From assembly GCF_013377015.1 (NCBI RefSeq), contig NZ_JACABA010000001.1, forward strand, positions 703,554-767,553: a stretch of 64,000 nt of DNA, read 5' to 3'. This DNA is from Rhodopseudomonas sp. (GTDB taxonomy: Bacteria > Pseudomonadota > Alphaproteobacteria > Rhizobiales > Xanthobacteraceae). The position numbers and the translations under genes were made by a program. Shown here piece after piece: positions 1 through 8,620 of the stretch (position 1 is its first letter; every line of letters starts with the position of its first letter). The notes beneath the pieces were generated by a model. That model saw only the letters and a program-made list of their open reading frames with translations, did no database searches and was not told where the DNA came from.

Positions 1-661
1 GCAGCTTTTCAACTTCAACGATAGGGAATTTGTCGAGCTTGTCGACGGCGCGCAAAACAATCAGCCGCCGCCCCGCATTCTCGTCGCCGCCAAGCCCGAT
101 GCTCTCCATCACCCCGTCGAGCACCTTGCGGTTATTCACCTTCACCACATAGCTGCCGCGCGGCACGCCGAGCGCTTCCATCGTATCGGCCGCCATCATG
201 CACATTTCGGCGTCCGCCGCCGGCGAGGCGCTGCCCACGGTGTCGGCGTCAAACTGCATGAACTGGCGGAACCGGCCGGGGCCGGGCTTTTCGTTGCGGA
301 ACACCCAGCCGTTGCGATAGCTGCGGTAGGGCAGCACCAGGTTCTCGGTGCCGTAATTCTCGGCGACATAGCGCGCCAGCGGTGCGGTGAGATCGTAACG
401 CAGGCTGATCCACTGTTCGTCGTCGTCCTGGAACGAGAACACGCCCTCGTTGGGGCGGTCCTGGTCGGGCAGGAACTTTCCGAGCGTGTCGGTATATTCG
501 AACGCCGGGGTCTCGACCGGCTCGAAGCCGTAGCGCTCATAGACCTCGCGGATTTTCGCCACCATCGCCCGCGTCGCGGCGATCTCGGCGGGGCCGCGAT
601 CGGCCAGCCCGCGCGGCAGTCGGGCGCGGAGTTTTTGCGGTTTTTTGGGTTTTTCAGCCAT
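1..661 (-). CDS. hisS: Histidyl-tRNA synthetase, C-terminal part cut by window edge
   Basis: Class II aminoacyl-tRNA synthetase that charges tRNA-His in the cytoplasm. About 220 N-terminal residues are visible, starting [18 protein letters not shown]. The class II motif 2 region is clear ([14 protein letters not shown], followed by MQFDADTVG), and this GPGRFRQF-type segment is what separates HisS from its paralogue HisZ, which is also in this window. The reading frame runs off the left edge without a stop, so the anticodon-binding domain is missing here. It is divergent from the histidine kinase gene at 837, with about 175 bp between them. hisS lies 39 kb from hisZ-hisG and is not in an operon with them. 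Confidence 0.95.
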   Translation of the reverse strand, partial: MAEKPKKPQKLRARLPRGLADRGPAEIAATRAMVAKIREVYERYGFEPVETPAFEYTDTLGKFLPDQDRPNEGVFSFQDDDEQWISLRYDLTAPLARYVAENYGTENLVLPYRSYRNGWVFRNEKPGPGRFRQFMQFDADTVGSASPAADAEMCMMAADTMEALGVPRGSYVVKVNNRKVLDGVMESIGLGGDENAGRRLIVLRAVDKLDKFPIVEVEKL

Positions 662-836
662 TTTGCATCGATCTCGCTCTGGTCGGGTGGTACCAGCGCC
701 GGCGCAAGGCGGCAAGGCGACGTTGTGATCCCTCCCCACCCCTATGTCCGGTAACCGAAATAGCCGCACTGCGGCCAAATAAACGTGCTAGCAACGATCA
801 GCAAACAAAAGGAAGTCCTTCGGGGCTAGGTGACCG

Positions 837-1580
837 ATGGCTGGCCCGACTGGAATTCTGCAGGCCGAGAATGACGGACTGCGGCTGCTGCTCGAACAGG
901 CCGGGATCGACGCACGGGCGCTGCTGGCGCAGGCCGGAATCGACGCCCGCGAGCGCGAGACCGCCGACAAGCTGCAGAAACTGATCCTGGAAGAGCTGCA
1001 CCACCGCATCAAGAATACGCTGGCCACAGTCAGCGCCATCGCCTCGCAAAGCCTGCGCACCGCCACCAGCATCGAACACGGCCAGCACGCGATCGAGGGC
1101 CGGCTGGTTGCGCTCGGCCGCGCCCACGATCTGTTGTTGCAGGCGCGCTGGAGCAGCGCCAGCCTGGCCACCATCGTGCGCGGCGCCACCGAGCCCTACG
1201 AAAGCCGCGACGCCGCCCGGTTCACAATTTCGGGAGCGGAAATCAACATCACCTCGGGCGCGGTGCTGGCGCTGGCGATGACGCTGAACGAACTCTGCAC
1301 CAACGCCACCAAGTTCGGCGCGCTGTCGGTGCCGACCGGGCGGATCGCGATCCACTGGGACATCGATGCCGAGAAGCAGCGGCTGCGCTTGAGCTGGACG
1401 GAATCCGGCGGGCCGCCAGTTCGGGTGCCGACCCGGCGCAGTTTCGGTACCAGGCTGATCGAAACGATGGGCAAGCAGCTCAACGGCGAGGTCGACTTTG
1501 CCTACGCGGCAAGCGGATTCGTCTATACGCTGGATGCACCGCTGGCGTCGCTGCAGGCATCTGGCACCACGGAAATTTGA
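837..1580 (+). CDS. Small soluble HWE/HisKA_2-type sensor histidine kinase
   Basis: A 247-residue kinase consisting of little more than a catalytic core. Residues 1-50 are a predicted coiled coil containing a short internal duplication (QAGIDAR at about 21-27 and 32-38). The dimerisation/phosphoacceptor region carries HHRIKN, with His56 the likely phosphorylation site, followed by the HWE-type run NTLATVSAIASQSLR. The N box is LNELCTNATKFGAL (about 150-163), and W187-x-E189 supplies the WxE part of the HWE signature. The His usually seen in the HWE N box is Asn151 here. There is no PAS, GAF, receiver or membrane segment, so its signal input is unknown. No response regulator is adjacent. Family assignment is firm; target is unknown. 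Confidence 0.85.
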   Translation: MAGPTGILQAENDGLRLLLEQAGIDARALLAQAGIDARERETADKLQKLILEELHHRIKNTLATVSAIASQSLRTATSIEHGQHAIEGRLVALGRAHDLLLQARWSSASLATIVRGATEPYESRDAARFTISGAEINITSGAVLALAMTLNELCTNATKFGALSVPTGRIAIHWDIDAEKQRLRLSWTESGGPPVRVPTRRSFGTRLIETMGKQLNGEVDFAYAASGFVYTLDAPLASLQASGTTEI

Positions 1581-1668
1581 CGCAGTCGTTGGCGCACTGG
1601 GATGAAGCTGGTACCGTGCCGCGCAATCCAACGCCGCGACTTGCATCCCGACTTGCATGAGGACCTCC

Positions 1669-3015
1669 ATGTTAGACAAGAGCCTGCCCACCTCCGCCGT
1701 CAGCGTGCCGAATGACCTCGCCGCGTTCTGGATGCCGTTCACCGCGAACCGCGCCTTCAAGCGCGCACCGAAGATGCTCGCGGGCGCCAAGGGCATGCAC
1801 TATTTCACCGCCGACGGACGCAAGGTGATCGATGCCGCCTCGGGCATGTGGTGCACCAATGCCGGCCATGGCCGCGAGCAGATCGCCGCCGCGATCGCCA
1901 AGCAGGCTGCCACGCTGGACTACGCGCCGCCGTTCCAATTCTCCCATCCGCAGGCGTTCGAACTGGCCAGCCGGATCGTCGAACTGGCGCCGGATGGCCT
2001 CGACCACGTGTTCTTCTGCAACTCCGGATCGGAGGCCGCCGACACCGCGCTGAAGATGGCGATGGCCTGGCAGATGATCCGCGGCCAGGGGTCCCGTACC
2101 CGCTTCATCGGCCGCGAGCGCGGCTATCACGGCGTCGGCTTCGGCGGCACCGCGGTCGGCGGCATCGGCAACAACCGCAAGATGTTCGGCACGCTGCTGA
2201 ACGGCGTCGACCACCTGCCCTCGACCTACGACCGCGACAAGCAGGCCTTCACCAAGGGCGAGCCGGAGTACGGCGCGCATTTCGCCGACGCGCTCGAAGG
2301 CCTGGTGAACCTGCACGGCGCCAACACCATCGCGGCGGTGATCGTCGAGCCAATGGCGGGTTCCACCGGCGTGCTGCCGGCGCCGCAGGGCTATCTCAAG
2401 AAGCTGCGCGAGATCACCAAGAAGCACGGCATCCTGCTGATCTTCGACGAGGTCATCACCGGCTACGGCCGGCTCGGCCATGCCTTCGCGGCCGAGCGCT
2501 ACGGCGTGGTGCCGGACATGCTGACCTTCGCCAAGGGCATCACCAACGGCGCGGTGCCGATGGGCGGGGTGCTGGTCAGCGACACCATCCACGACGCCTT
2601 CATGACCGGCCCCGACTACGCCGTGGAGCTGTGCCACGGCTACACCTATTCGGCGCATCCGCTGGCCTGCGCCGCGGGTCTTGCCACGCTGGACATCTAC
2701 CGCGACGAAAAGCTGTTCGAGCGCGCGAAAAAGCTCGAGCCGGTGCTCGCCGACGCGGTGATGGCGCTGAAGGGCGAGCCGAATGTGGTCGATATCCGCA
2801 CCGTCGGCCTGACCGCCGGAATCGATCTCGCGCCGCGCCCGGATGCGCCCGGCCAGCGCGGTTTCGAGGCGATGAACAGCGCCTTCCATGACAACGAAAT
2901 GATGCTGCGAATCGCCGGCGACACTCTGGTGCTGACGCCGCCCTTGATCATCAGCGAGGACCAGATCGGCGAGATCGTCGACAAGGTGGCCAAGGTAATC
3001 CGCGCGGTCGCCTGA
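1669..3015 (+). CDS. Class III aminotransferase, beta-alanine/omega-amino acid:pyruvate type
   Basis: PLP-dependent transaminase of 448 residues that moves an omega-amino group (for example from beta-alanine) to pyruvate or a similar oxoacid. The PLP lysine is K289 in TFAKGITNGAVPMGG, and the pyridine-nitrogen Asp is D260 in IFDEVITGYGRLG. CNSGSEA (118-124) binds the cofactor phosphate and DYAPPFQFSHP (84-94) is typical of the omega-amino-acid:pyruvate group. I place the start at 1669 because GAGGACC lies 7 bases before it; an in-frame ATG at 1657 would overlap that ribosome binding site. It stands alone between the histidine kinase and the EAL gene. Substrate preference cannot be read from sequence alone. 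Confidence 0.88.
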   Translation: MLDKSLPTSAVSVPNDLAAFWMPFTANRAFKRAPKMLAGAKGMHYFTADGRKVIDAASGMWCTNAGHGREQIAAAIAKQAATLDYAPPFQFSHPQAFELASRIVELAPDGLDHVFFCNSGSEAADTALKMAMAWQMIRGQGSRTRFIGRERGYHGVGFGGTAVGGIGNNRKMFGTLLNGVDHLPSTYDRDKQAFTKGEPEYGAHFADALEGLVNLHGANTIAAVIVEPMAGSTGVLPAPQGYLKKLREITKKHGILLIFDEVITGYGRLGHAFAAERYGVVPDMLTFAKGITNGAVPMGGVLVSDTIHDAFMTGPDYAVELCHGYTYSAHPLACAAGLATLDIYRDEKLFERAKKLEPVLADAVMALKGEPNVVDIRTVGLTAGIDLAPRPDAPGQRGFEAMNSAFHDNEMMLRIAGDTLVLTPPLIISEDQIGEIVDKVAKVIRAVA

Positions 3016-3102
3016 CCCGGTTTGGATGGCGGCGGACGAAAGCAGTGGACTCGTCCGCCGAATCACCAATGATGTCGGGATCGGCAGGGAAACCTCGGCT
3101 TA

Positions 3103-4584
3103 ATGATCCGCATCTCGACGATTTTTATTGCCATCTGCATGGTGCTGGTCGCAGCCTCGCTCGGCATGGTGCTGTATTCGATGGCCGGATTCAGCGCCAC
3201 CGAATCCGCTATCGTTGCGCTGGCGACGCTGACCGTGTTCGTTCTCTACAATGCGGTGTCGATGCGGCTGCGCGACCGTTCCGACGTCGGCGGCCAGATC
3301 GCCGACCTGTCGCGCGGCACTGCCGACCTCGCCCGCCAGGTCGCCGAATTCGGCCGCCGGCTCGCCGCGATCGAGGGCAAGATAGTCTCGGCCAACTCCG
3401 CCAATCAGGATCGGGTGCAGTCGGCGCTGAATGAAATCGGCGAACTCGGCGGGCTGGTGAAGCAACTGGCGGCCTCGGTCGCGAGCCATGACGAGATGCT
3501 GGCTTCTGGCGTCACTGCCAGCACCGCCACACCGTCCGCCGAATCGGACGGGCCGACGCCGGCTGCCGAGGCCGATGCTGAAACCGCGAGCCCCTCGACC
3601 GCCAGCGAGCCCGCAAAGGTGGCAGCCGCGCCGGTCGCCACGCCCCTCGCCCGCAACGCGGCGCAGCTGCTGACCGCGGTGAGGAACGCGGTCGAAGCCA
3701 ACCGCATCGACATCTATCTGCAGCCGATGGTGACGTTGCCGCAACGCAAGGTCCGGTTCTACGAGGCGGTGACCCGGCTGCGCGACGACGCCAATCTGAT
3801 CCTCACCGCCGACGAATTCATCGCCACCGCGGAATCCGCCGGGCTGATGGGGCGGATCGATCACGCCGTGATGCTGCGCTGCATGCAGGTGCTGCGCCGG
3901 CTGATGGTGCGCAACAAGGAGGTCGGGGTATTCTGCAACGTCGCAGCGACCACCCTGGCCAATCCCGAGGGTTTCGCGCAGTGCCTGGACTTCCTCGAAG
4001 CCAACCGCGCGCTGGCGTCGTCCTTCATCCTGGAATTCAAGCAAGCGACGTTCCGCAATCTCGGCGCCACAGAGGCCGAACACCTCGCGGCGCTGGCGCA
4101 GCGCGGCTACCGGTTCTCGATCGACCATGTCGTCGACCTGCGGATTGATCCGCGTGAACTGGCTGATCGCGGCGTCCGTTTCATCAAGGTGCCGGCGGCC
4201 CTGCTGCTTGATCCGCGCGAATATCCGGCGTCCGACATTCACCCCGCCGACCTGTCGGATCTGCTCGGCCGGTTCGGCATCGACCTGATCGCCGAACGGA
4301 TCGAGGGAGAGCGCGCGGTGGTCGACTTGCTTGACTACGATGTGCGGTTTGGGCAGGGATTTTTGTTCGCGGCGCCGCGTCCGTTGCGGCCCGAGAGCGC
4401 GACTGGGCCGGCGGTCGCCGCGGACAATCCACAGCAGGTCGCTGCCCATGACGCAGGCAAGCCCTCGCAGGGCGACGTTACCAAGGATTCGGCTCGGGAC
4501 TCGGCCCGCGATACGGCCCGGATCGATCCGCCACGCGTCACCGGAAATGCCGCGCTGGCGCGCCGCGCGGCCGGACCGGCCTGA
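3103..4584 (+). CDS. Membrane-anchored degenerate EAL-domain protein
   Basis: 493 residues. Two membrane segments (about 5-27 and 34-52) are followed by a coiled coil (about 60-130), an Ala/Pro/Ser-rich linker (about 135-185) and an EAL domain (about 190-430). EAL domains hydrolyse cyclic di-GMP. Here EAL is EAV (E221), Asn279, Glu311, Lys362 and Glu398 are kept, but the metal-binding DDFGTG loop reads DHVVDL, with His342 replacing the second Asp and the glycine loop lost. This suggests a c-di-GMP binding or scaffold role rather than active hydrolysis. The C-terminal 60 residues are low-complexity. The following HAD gene starts 12 bp downstream, so the two may be cotranscribed. Catalytic inactivity is an inference. 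Confidence 0.82.
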   Translation: MIRISTIFIAICMVLVAASLGMVLYSMAGFSATESAIVALATLTVFVLYNAVSMRLRDRSDVGGQIADLSRGTADLARQVAEFGRRLAAIEGKIVSANSANQDRVQSALNEIGELGGLVKQLAASVASHDEMLASGVTASTATPSAESDGPTPAAEADAETASPSTASEPAKVAAAPVATPLARNAAQLLTAVRNAVEANRIDIYLQPMVTLPQRKVRFYEAVTRLRDDANLILTADEFIATAESAGLMGRIDHAVMLRCMQVLRRLMVRNKEVGVFCNVAATTLANPEGFAQCLDFLEANRALASSFILEFKQATFRNLGATEAEHLAALAQRGYRFSIDHVVDLRIDPRELADRGVRFIKVPAALLLDPREYPASDIHPADLSDLLGRFGIDLIAERIEGERAVVDLLDYDVRFGQGFLFAAPRPLRPESATGPAVAADNPQQVAAHDAGKPSQGDVTKDSARDSARDTARIDPPRVTGNAALARRAAGPA

Positions 4585-4596
4585 GTACCCGATGCA

Positions 4597-5454
4597 ATGA
4601 CCACACTTCGTTTCGTTGAACATTTGCGCGACCTCGTCGGCGGCGTCGATGTCGTGTTGAGCGATATCTGGGGCGTGGTCCATAACGGCCTGGTGGCGTT
4701 TCCCGAGGCCTGCGACGCGCTGCATAAGGTCCGCGCCCAGGGCAGCACGGTGATCCTGATCACCAATGCGCCGCGACCTGCGGATTCGGTGCAGCGACAA
4801 TTGCGCAAGCTCGGCGTCACCGACGACACCTACGACGCCATCGTCAGTTCCGGCGACCTCACCCGGACCTTTGTTTCAGAACGTGCCGGGCAATCGATGT
4901 TCTGGCTTGGGCCGGAGCGCGACAACTCGATCTATCGCGGGCTCGACGCGGTGTTCGCGCCGCTGGAGAGCGCCGACTACATCGTCTGTACCGGACCGTT
5001 CGACGACGAAACCGAATCCGCAGAGGACTATCGCGGAATGATGACTGAGGCGCGCGCGCGCAACCTGACGCTGGTCTGCGCTAATCCCGACATCGTGGTG
5101 GAGCGCGGCGACCGGCTGATCTATTGCGCCGGCGCAATCGCCGAACTGTACCGCGAACTCGGCGGCGAGGTGATCTTCTACGGCAAGCCGCACCGGCCGA
5201 TCTACGACCGCGCGATGACGATCGCGCAAGCCTGTCGCGGCAATGTGGCGACGCCGACCAGCCGCGTGCTGGCGATCGGGGATTCGGTGCGGACCGATCT
5301 GGCCGGCGCCCAGGGCTTCGGGATTGACTGTCTGTTCGTGACCCGCGGGATTCACGCCGACGCGTTCGATGGCATCGACCGGCTGGATTCGGTGGCGGTC
5401 AAGGAACTGTTCGGCCATCCGCCGTTGGCGCTGACCCGCGAACTGCGCTGGTAG
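4597..5454 (+). CDS. HAD-superfamily subfamily IIA hydrolase (TIGR01459-like)
   Basis: 285-residue HAD phosphatase-like protein. Motif I is LSDIWGVVHNG, motif II LITNAPRP, motif III lysine is in YGKPHRPIY and motif IV is GDSVRTDLAGAQ. The second Asp of the usual DxD in motif I is Trp, which I recall as characteristic of this alphaproteobacterial subfamily rather than a local defect. The substrate is unknown; relatives include p-nitrophenyl phosphatase and NagD. It begins 12 bp after the EAL gene on the same strand. It ends facing cheY, with a hairpin between the two genes. Confidence 0.85.
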   Translation: MTTLRFVEHLRDLVGGVDVVLSDIWGVVHNGLVAFPEACDALHKVRAQGSTVILITNAPRPADSVQRQLRKLGVTDDTYDAIVSSGDLTRTFVSERAGQSMFWLGPERDNSIYRGLDAVFAPLESADYIVCTGPFDDETESAEDYRGMMTEARARNLTLVCANPDIVVERGDRLIYCAGAIAELYRELGGEVIFYGKPHRPIYDRAMTIAQACRGNVATPTSRVLAIGDSVRTDLAGAQGFGIDCLFVTRGIHADAFDGIDRLDSVAVKELFGHPPLALTRELRW

Positions 5455-5471
5455 CGCCGCCCCGACAACAA

Positions 5472-5522
5472 GACGTCACCCCGAAGATCGCGCCGCTCGG
5501 GCGCGTCTCGATGGATGACGTC
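5472..5522. repeat. Diverged palindromic element between convergent genes
   Basis: GACGTCA (5472-5478) pairs with TGACGTC (5516-5522), and an inner CGCGCC/GGCGCG stem sits at 5489-5505. The inner sequence (CGTCTCGA near GGATGA) resembles the palindromic repeats at 14203-14311 and 18771-18867, so it may be a degraded member. It lies between the stops of the HAD gene and cheY and could end both transcripts, but there is no T run. Confidence 0.5.
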
Positions 5523-5542
5523 GAGTTTGATCGAAAGTCGGC

Positions 5543-5938
5543 TTACGCCGGCACGGTATCCGGGAACACGGCCTCGATCTTGGTCTTCAAGGTCGCGGCG
5601 TTGAACGGCTTGACGATATAGTTGTTCACGCCGGCCTTTTTGGCGGCGATGACGTTCTCGGTCTTGGATTCGGCGGTGATCATGATGAACGGGGTCGTTG
5701 CCAGATTAGGGTCGGCGCGAACCTCCTTGAGCAGGTCGTAACCGGTCATCGGCTCCATGTTCCAGTCCGAGATCACCAGCCCGTATTTCTTGGTGCGCAT
5801 CTTGGCGAGCGCGGCCGAGCCGTCGCTGGCGTCGTCGATATGCTCGAACCCGAGCTGCTTGAGCAGATTGCGAATGATCCGGATCATGGTGTTGTAGTCA
5901 TCCACCACCAGCACCGTCATCGACAAATCAACCGCCAT
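5543..5938 (-). CDS. cheY: Single-domain chemotaxis response regulator CheY
   Basis: 131-residue receiver domain with no output domain. The acidic pocket is D13/D14, the phospho-acceptor is D58 (VISDWNMEP), with T88 and K110 (IVKPF) completing the active site. The VVDDYNTMIRIIRNLL stretch is typical of motor-binding CheY. I start it at 5938 because GGGGAG sits 7-8 bases upstream; an alternative start at 5980 would add 14 residues with no conservation signal. Phospho-CheY binds FliM at the flagellar switch. No other che genes adjoin it. A CheZ-type phosphatase gene is at 45848, so the window carries both a signal protein and its likely phosphatase, 40 kb apart. Confidence 0.9.
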   Translation of the reverse strand: MAVDLSMTVLVVDDYNTMIRIIRNLLKQLGFEHIDDASDGSAALAKMRTKKYGLVISDWNMEPMTGYDLLKEVRADPNLATTPFIMITAESKTENVIAAKKAGVNNYIVKPFNAATLKTKIEAVFPDTVPA

Positions 5939-6277
5939 CTTCAACTCCCCATAGCCCACCGCGCGGGTGCGCCGAAACATCCATGAATCTGCCGGCCGTC
6001 GCCGGGCCGCCCGAAAGAGCGCTGGCGGTGGTCTGCCGGGTCTTTCGCGTCAGCCATGCTTAGCACCGCTGATTAAACAGCCCGTTAACCCCGGCGCCGA
6101 ACCGCCGCGCCGAAGCGCGGCGAACGCGAACTTTTCGCAAATCTGCGACCGCTTGCCCCCGGCAACCCCGTATTCTTACCTAGATCAAGGCCACCCGCCG
6201 CCCGATCGGGCGACGCCCGACGGCCGCGGCCGCGGTCAGGCGTGGCGGCGTCCGGCTCATCCTGCTAGTGGTTCGGG
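5939..6277. other. Intergenic stretch between cheY and rlmJ
   Basis: No credible gene. It holds a perfect 8-bp GC hairpin with a CGAA tetraloop (6103-6122: CGCCGCGC/GCGCGGCG). The two genes are divergent, so both promoters should lie here, but I cannot place -35/-10 boxes confidently. Confidence 0.5.
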
Positions 6278-7138
6278 ATGAACTATCGCCACGCCTTCCA
6301 CGCCGGGGGATTCGCCGACGTTATCAAGCACATCGTGCTGGTGCGTATCCTCACCTACCTGCACGAAAAGCCTGCGCCGTTTCGGGTGGTCGACACCCAC
6401 GCGGGCGCCGGGATCTATGATCTCACCGGCGAGGAGGCGCAGCGCAGCGGCGAATGGCTCACCGGGATCGCCCGGCTGATGCAGGCCCGTTTTTCCGAAA
6501 AGGTCGCGCCGCTGGTCGCGCCCTATCTCGATATCGTCCGGGCGTTCAATCCACAGCGCAGCCTCGAGGCCTATCCTGGGTCGCCGCTGATCGCCCGCGC
6601 CCTACTGCGGCCGCAGGACAGCCTGGTCGCCTGCGAGATCGAACCGGGCGCCCGCAAGCTGCTGATCGACGCATTGCGCCGCGATACCCAGGCCCGGGTG
6701 GTCGATCTCGACGGCTGGGTGGCGTTGCCGGCGTTCGTGCCGCCGAAGGAGCGCCGCGGTCTGGTGCTGATTGATCCGCCGTTCGAACGGAAGGACGAGT
6801 TCGAGCGGATGGCCGACGGATTCAGTGCGGCGTACGCGAAATGGCCGACCGGCAGCTATCTGCTCTGGTACCCGGTGAAAAGCCGCCGCGCCACCGATAC
6901 CCTCGCCCGCCATGTCACCGAGGTCGCCGGCGCGGCCGGCGGTGCGGGAAAATGCCTGCGGCTGGAATTCAGCGTGGCGCCGCAGAGCGCCGAGGGCGGC
7001 CTGACCTCAGCCGGTGTTCTGGTGGTGAATCCGCCCTGGACATTGGCCGGCGAGCTAAAGGCCATCCTTCCCGAATTGGAAAAGCCGCTGGGCCAGGGCG
7101 GCGCCGGCCGTTTCAGGCTCGAATTGCCCAAACTCTAG
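6278..7138 (+). CDS. rlmJ: 23S rRNA (adenine-2030-N6)-methyltransferase RlmJ
   Basis: 286 residues, close to the family length of about 280. It methylates N6 of A2030 in 23S rRNA using S-adenosylmethionine. The family's N-terminal hallmark MNYRHAFHAGGFADVIKH is present, followed by the SAM-binding VVDTHAGAGIYDL and the catalytic LIDPPFE motif (a DPPF tetrad). The start is fixed by the conserved first residues. No strong ribosome binding site is visible. It is a stand-alone gene divergent from cheY. It is one of six rRNA, tRNA or ribosomal-protein modification genes in this window. Confidence 0.93.
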   Translation: MNYRHAFHAGGFADVIKHIVLVRILTYLHEKPAPFRVVDTHAGAGIYDLTGEEAQRSGEWLTGIARLMQARFSEKVAPLVAPYLDIVRAFNPQRSLEAYPGSPLIARALLRPQDSLVACEIEPGARKLLIDALRRDTQARVVDLDGWVALPAFVPPKERRGLVLIDPPFERKDEFERMADGFSAAYAKWPTGSYLLWYPVKSRRATDTLARHVTEVAGAAGGAGKCLRLEFSVAPQSAEGGLTSAGVLVVNPPWTLAGELKAILPELEKPLGQGGAGRFRLELPKL

Positions 7139-7300
7139 CTACTCGGATCCGAACCGCCATCCGATGCGAAAAGTCGCATCTGGACCGTAGGCAATCCCCG
7201 CAAATTCGTATTATGCTTTAGTCCATTAGGACTGGCTTTACGTTACCCGCTTCCGCGAATGGAGGCGGCGGAGTGACAAGGCCTCAAGGCGTATTTCACG

Positions 7301-7319
7301 GACCCGCGGCACGCGGGTC
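7301..7319 (+). other. Hairpin in the cspA leader
   Basis: GACCCGCG/CGCGGGTC form a perfect 8-bp stem with a GCA loop, about 95 bases before the cspA start. There is no T run, so it is not a plain terminator. It could be part of a structured cold-shock leader; this is inference only. Confidence 0.35.
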
Positions 7320-7412
7320 TAGCTCGCATGGCCAAGCTTTCCGGCAGCGCAATGCCAGGCCGCGTCGATGCGCTGGCGCGTAGCGGCAAGCAATGCGGGG
7401 AGGAGTTTCCGG

Positions 7413-7625
7413 ATGGCCATGACGGGAACGGTGAAGTTCTTCAACGGTGAACGCGGCTATGGTTTCATCAAGCCGGATGACGGCGGTCGCGATGTGTTCG
7501 TACATATCACGGCGGTCGAGCGCGCCGGACTGAAAGACCTGATCGAAGGTCAGCGCATCGCCTTCGAGGTCGAGCCCGACAAGAAGGGCAAAGGCCCCAA
7601 GGCGGTCAATCTGGTGCTGTCCTGA
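7413..7625 (+). CDS. cspA: Cold-shock domain protein
   Basis: 70-residue single cold-shock domain, a nucleic-acid-binding RNA chaperone. RNP1 (RGYGFI, within VKFFNGERGYGFIKPDDGG) and RNP2 (DVFVHI) are both intact. The start at 7413 follows GGGGAGGAG with 7 bases of spacing; a longer frame from 7368 has no such signal and adds non-family residues. About 270 bp without a gene precede it, consistent with a long regulatory leader. Its 3' end overlaps the convergent methyltransferase gene by 20 bp, so the two transcripts are antisense at their ends. Confidence 0.94.
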   Translation: MAMTGTVKFFNGERGYGFIKPDDGGRDVFVHITAVERAGLKDLIEGQRIAFEVEPDKKGKGPKAVNLVLS

Positions 7626-8472
7626 CCTGTGCGACGGTCGAGGCGTGCATGATATGCGCGCCTTTGCCCCGCATCGAAATCGACCGGTCGGAGAAGAAGC
7701 GGGCCGCGATTCCGGCCGGGTCGAGATCCCTGACATCGCGGAAGCCAAGCCCTGACAATTTGGCGCACAGATCGTCGGTGTCGAAATAGCCCTTGATGGT
7801 CTCTCCAATCGCGGCGACCCGTTGCGCCAATGCGTCGTGCGCGGCGCGGCGCGCTGGATCCACCATGGTCTCCGGCGGGTTGACATAGTCGAAGACCACG
7901 TCGGCGCCGCCAGGCAACGCAGCGATGTAGCCCAGCGTTGCGAGGATCGCGGACTCGGTCAGATACGGCACCACTCCCAGCCAGGTGAAGAACGTCCGTT
8001 TTGTGCGGTCGAATCCGGACGCCGTCAGGCAGTCGGCCAGGGTGTCGCGTTCGAAATCCACCGGCACATAGCGGACATGATCCGGCACCGGGATCGCCGC
8101 CTCGGCCAGCCGTTGACGCTTCCACGCCTGGGTCTCGGGATGATCGACCTCGAAGATGCGTAACGTCGCGGCGGGCGTTGTCCGATACGCATAGGTGTCC
8201 AGCCCCGCGCCCAGCACGACGAGCTGGGCTGCGCCGTCGCCGGCCGCCTGCGCGAGGGCGTCTTCGGCAACGCGGCTGCGAACCGCAATAAACCAGCGCA
8301 GCTTTTTTCTCGCGGGATCGTTCTCGAGATTGCGGAGCAACGCATCGGCGTCGGAACCAAGAATGCGCAGCGCCAGCGGATCGCTGAAGATCACGCCGCG
8401 ATCAAGCGTCTGATGCGCGGCGCGCAGACCGGCGGCGCCGAGGGCAGTCTTGCTGGGTTGTCCGAGCTGCAT
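7606..8472 (-). CDS. SAM-dependent methyltransferase, LCM/TIGR00027-like
   Basis: 288 residues, of the leucine-carboxyl-methyltransferase-like family that is common in actinobacteria and alphaproteobacteria. The SAM-binding region reads VVLGAGLDTYAYR, followed by the family's FEVDHPETQAWKR. Further family segments are TFFTWLGVVPYL and VFDYVNPP. Target unknown; members are often linked to small-molecule or polyketide O-methylation. It overlaps cspA tail to tail by 20 bp. The start ATG at 8472 gives the expected N-terminal family sequence (ALGAAGLRAAHQTLD). Confidence 0.85.
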   Translation of the reverse strand: MQLGQPSKTALGAAGLRAAHQTLDRGVIFSDPLALRILGSDADALLRNLENDPARKKLRWFIAVRSRVAEDALAQAAGDGAAQLVVLGAGLDTYAYRTTPAATLRIFEVDHPETQAWKRQRLAEAAIPVPDHVRYVPVDFERDTLADCLTASGFDRTKRTFFTWLGVVPYLTESAILATLGYIAALPGGADVVFDYVNPPETMVDPARRAAHDALAQRVAAIGETIKGYFDTDDLCAKLSGLGFRDVRDLDPAGIAARFFSDRSISMRGKGAHIMHASTVAQVRTAPD

Positions 8473-8548
8473 CGCGCCAGCTTAGTCGGGCGGCATTCGG
8501 CTGTCCACGCGGCGAACCGGTCGGCGCGGTTAGCATGGCGAAGTGGAC

Positions 8549-8576
8549 AAAAAAATCCCGGCCCACCGGGCCGGGA
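8549..8576 (-). terminator. Intrinsic terminator of the outer-membrane protein gene
   Basis: Perfect 9-bp stem (TCCCGGCCC/GGGCCGGGA, 8556-8576) with a 3-base loop, followed on the minus strand by seven T (8549-8555). It lies about 45 bp after the stop at 8621. Confidence 0.92.
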
Positions 8577-8620
8577 GTTGTGATGGTGACGTTTTTTTGT
8601 CGCGAGTATCTTGATCGCGA

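Noticed and set aside
1672-4800. Long minus-strand frames opposite the aminotransferase and EAL genes
   Set aside because: Antisense shadows typical of high GC; the plus strand has complete protein families.
7139-7412. Coding region before cspA
   Set aside because: Open frames here lack family similarity and start signals; read as promoter and leader.
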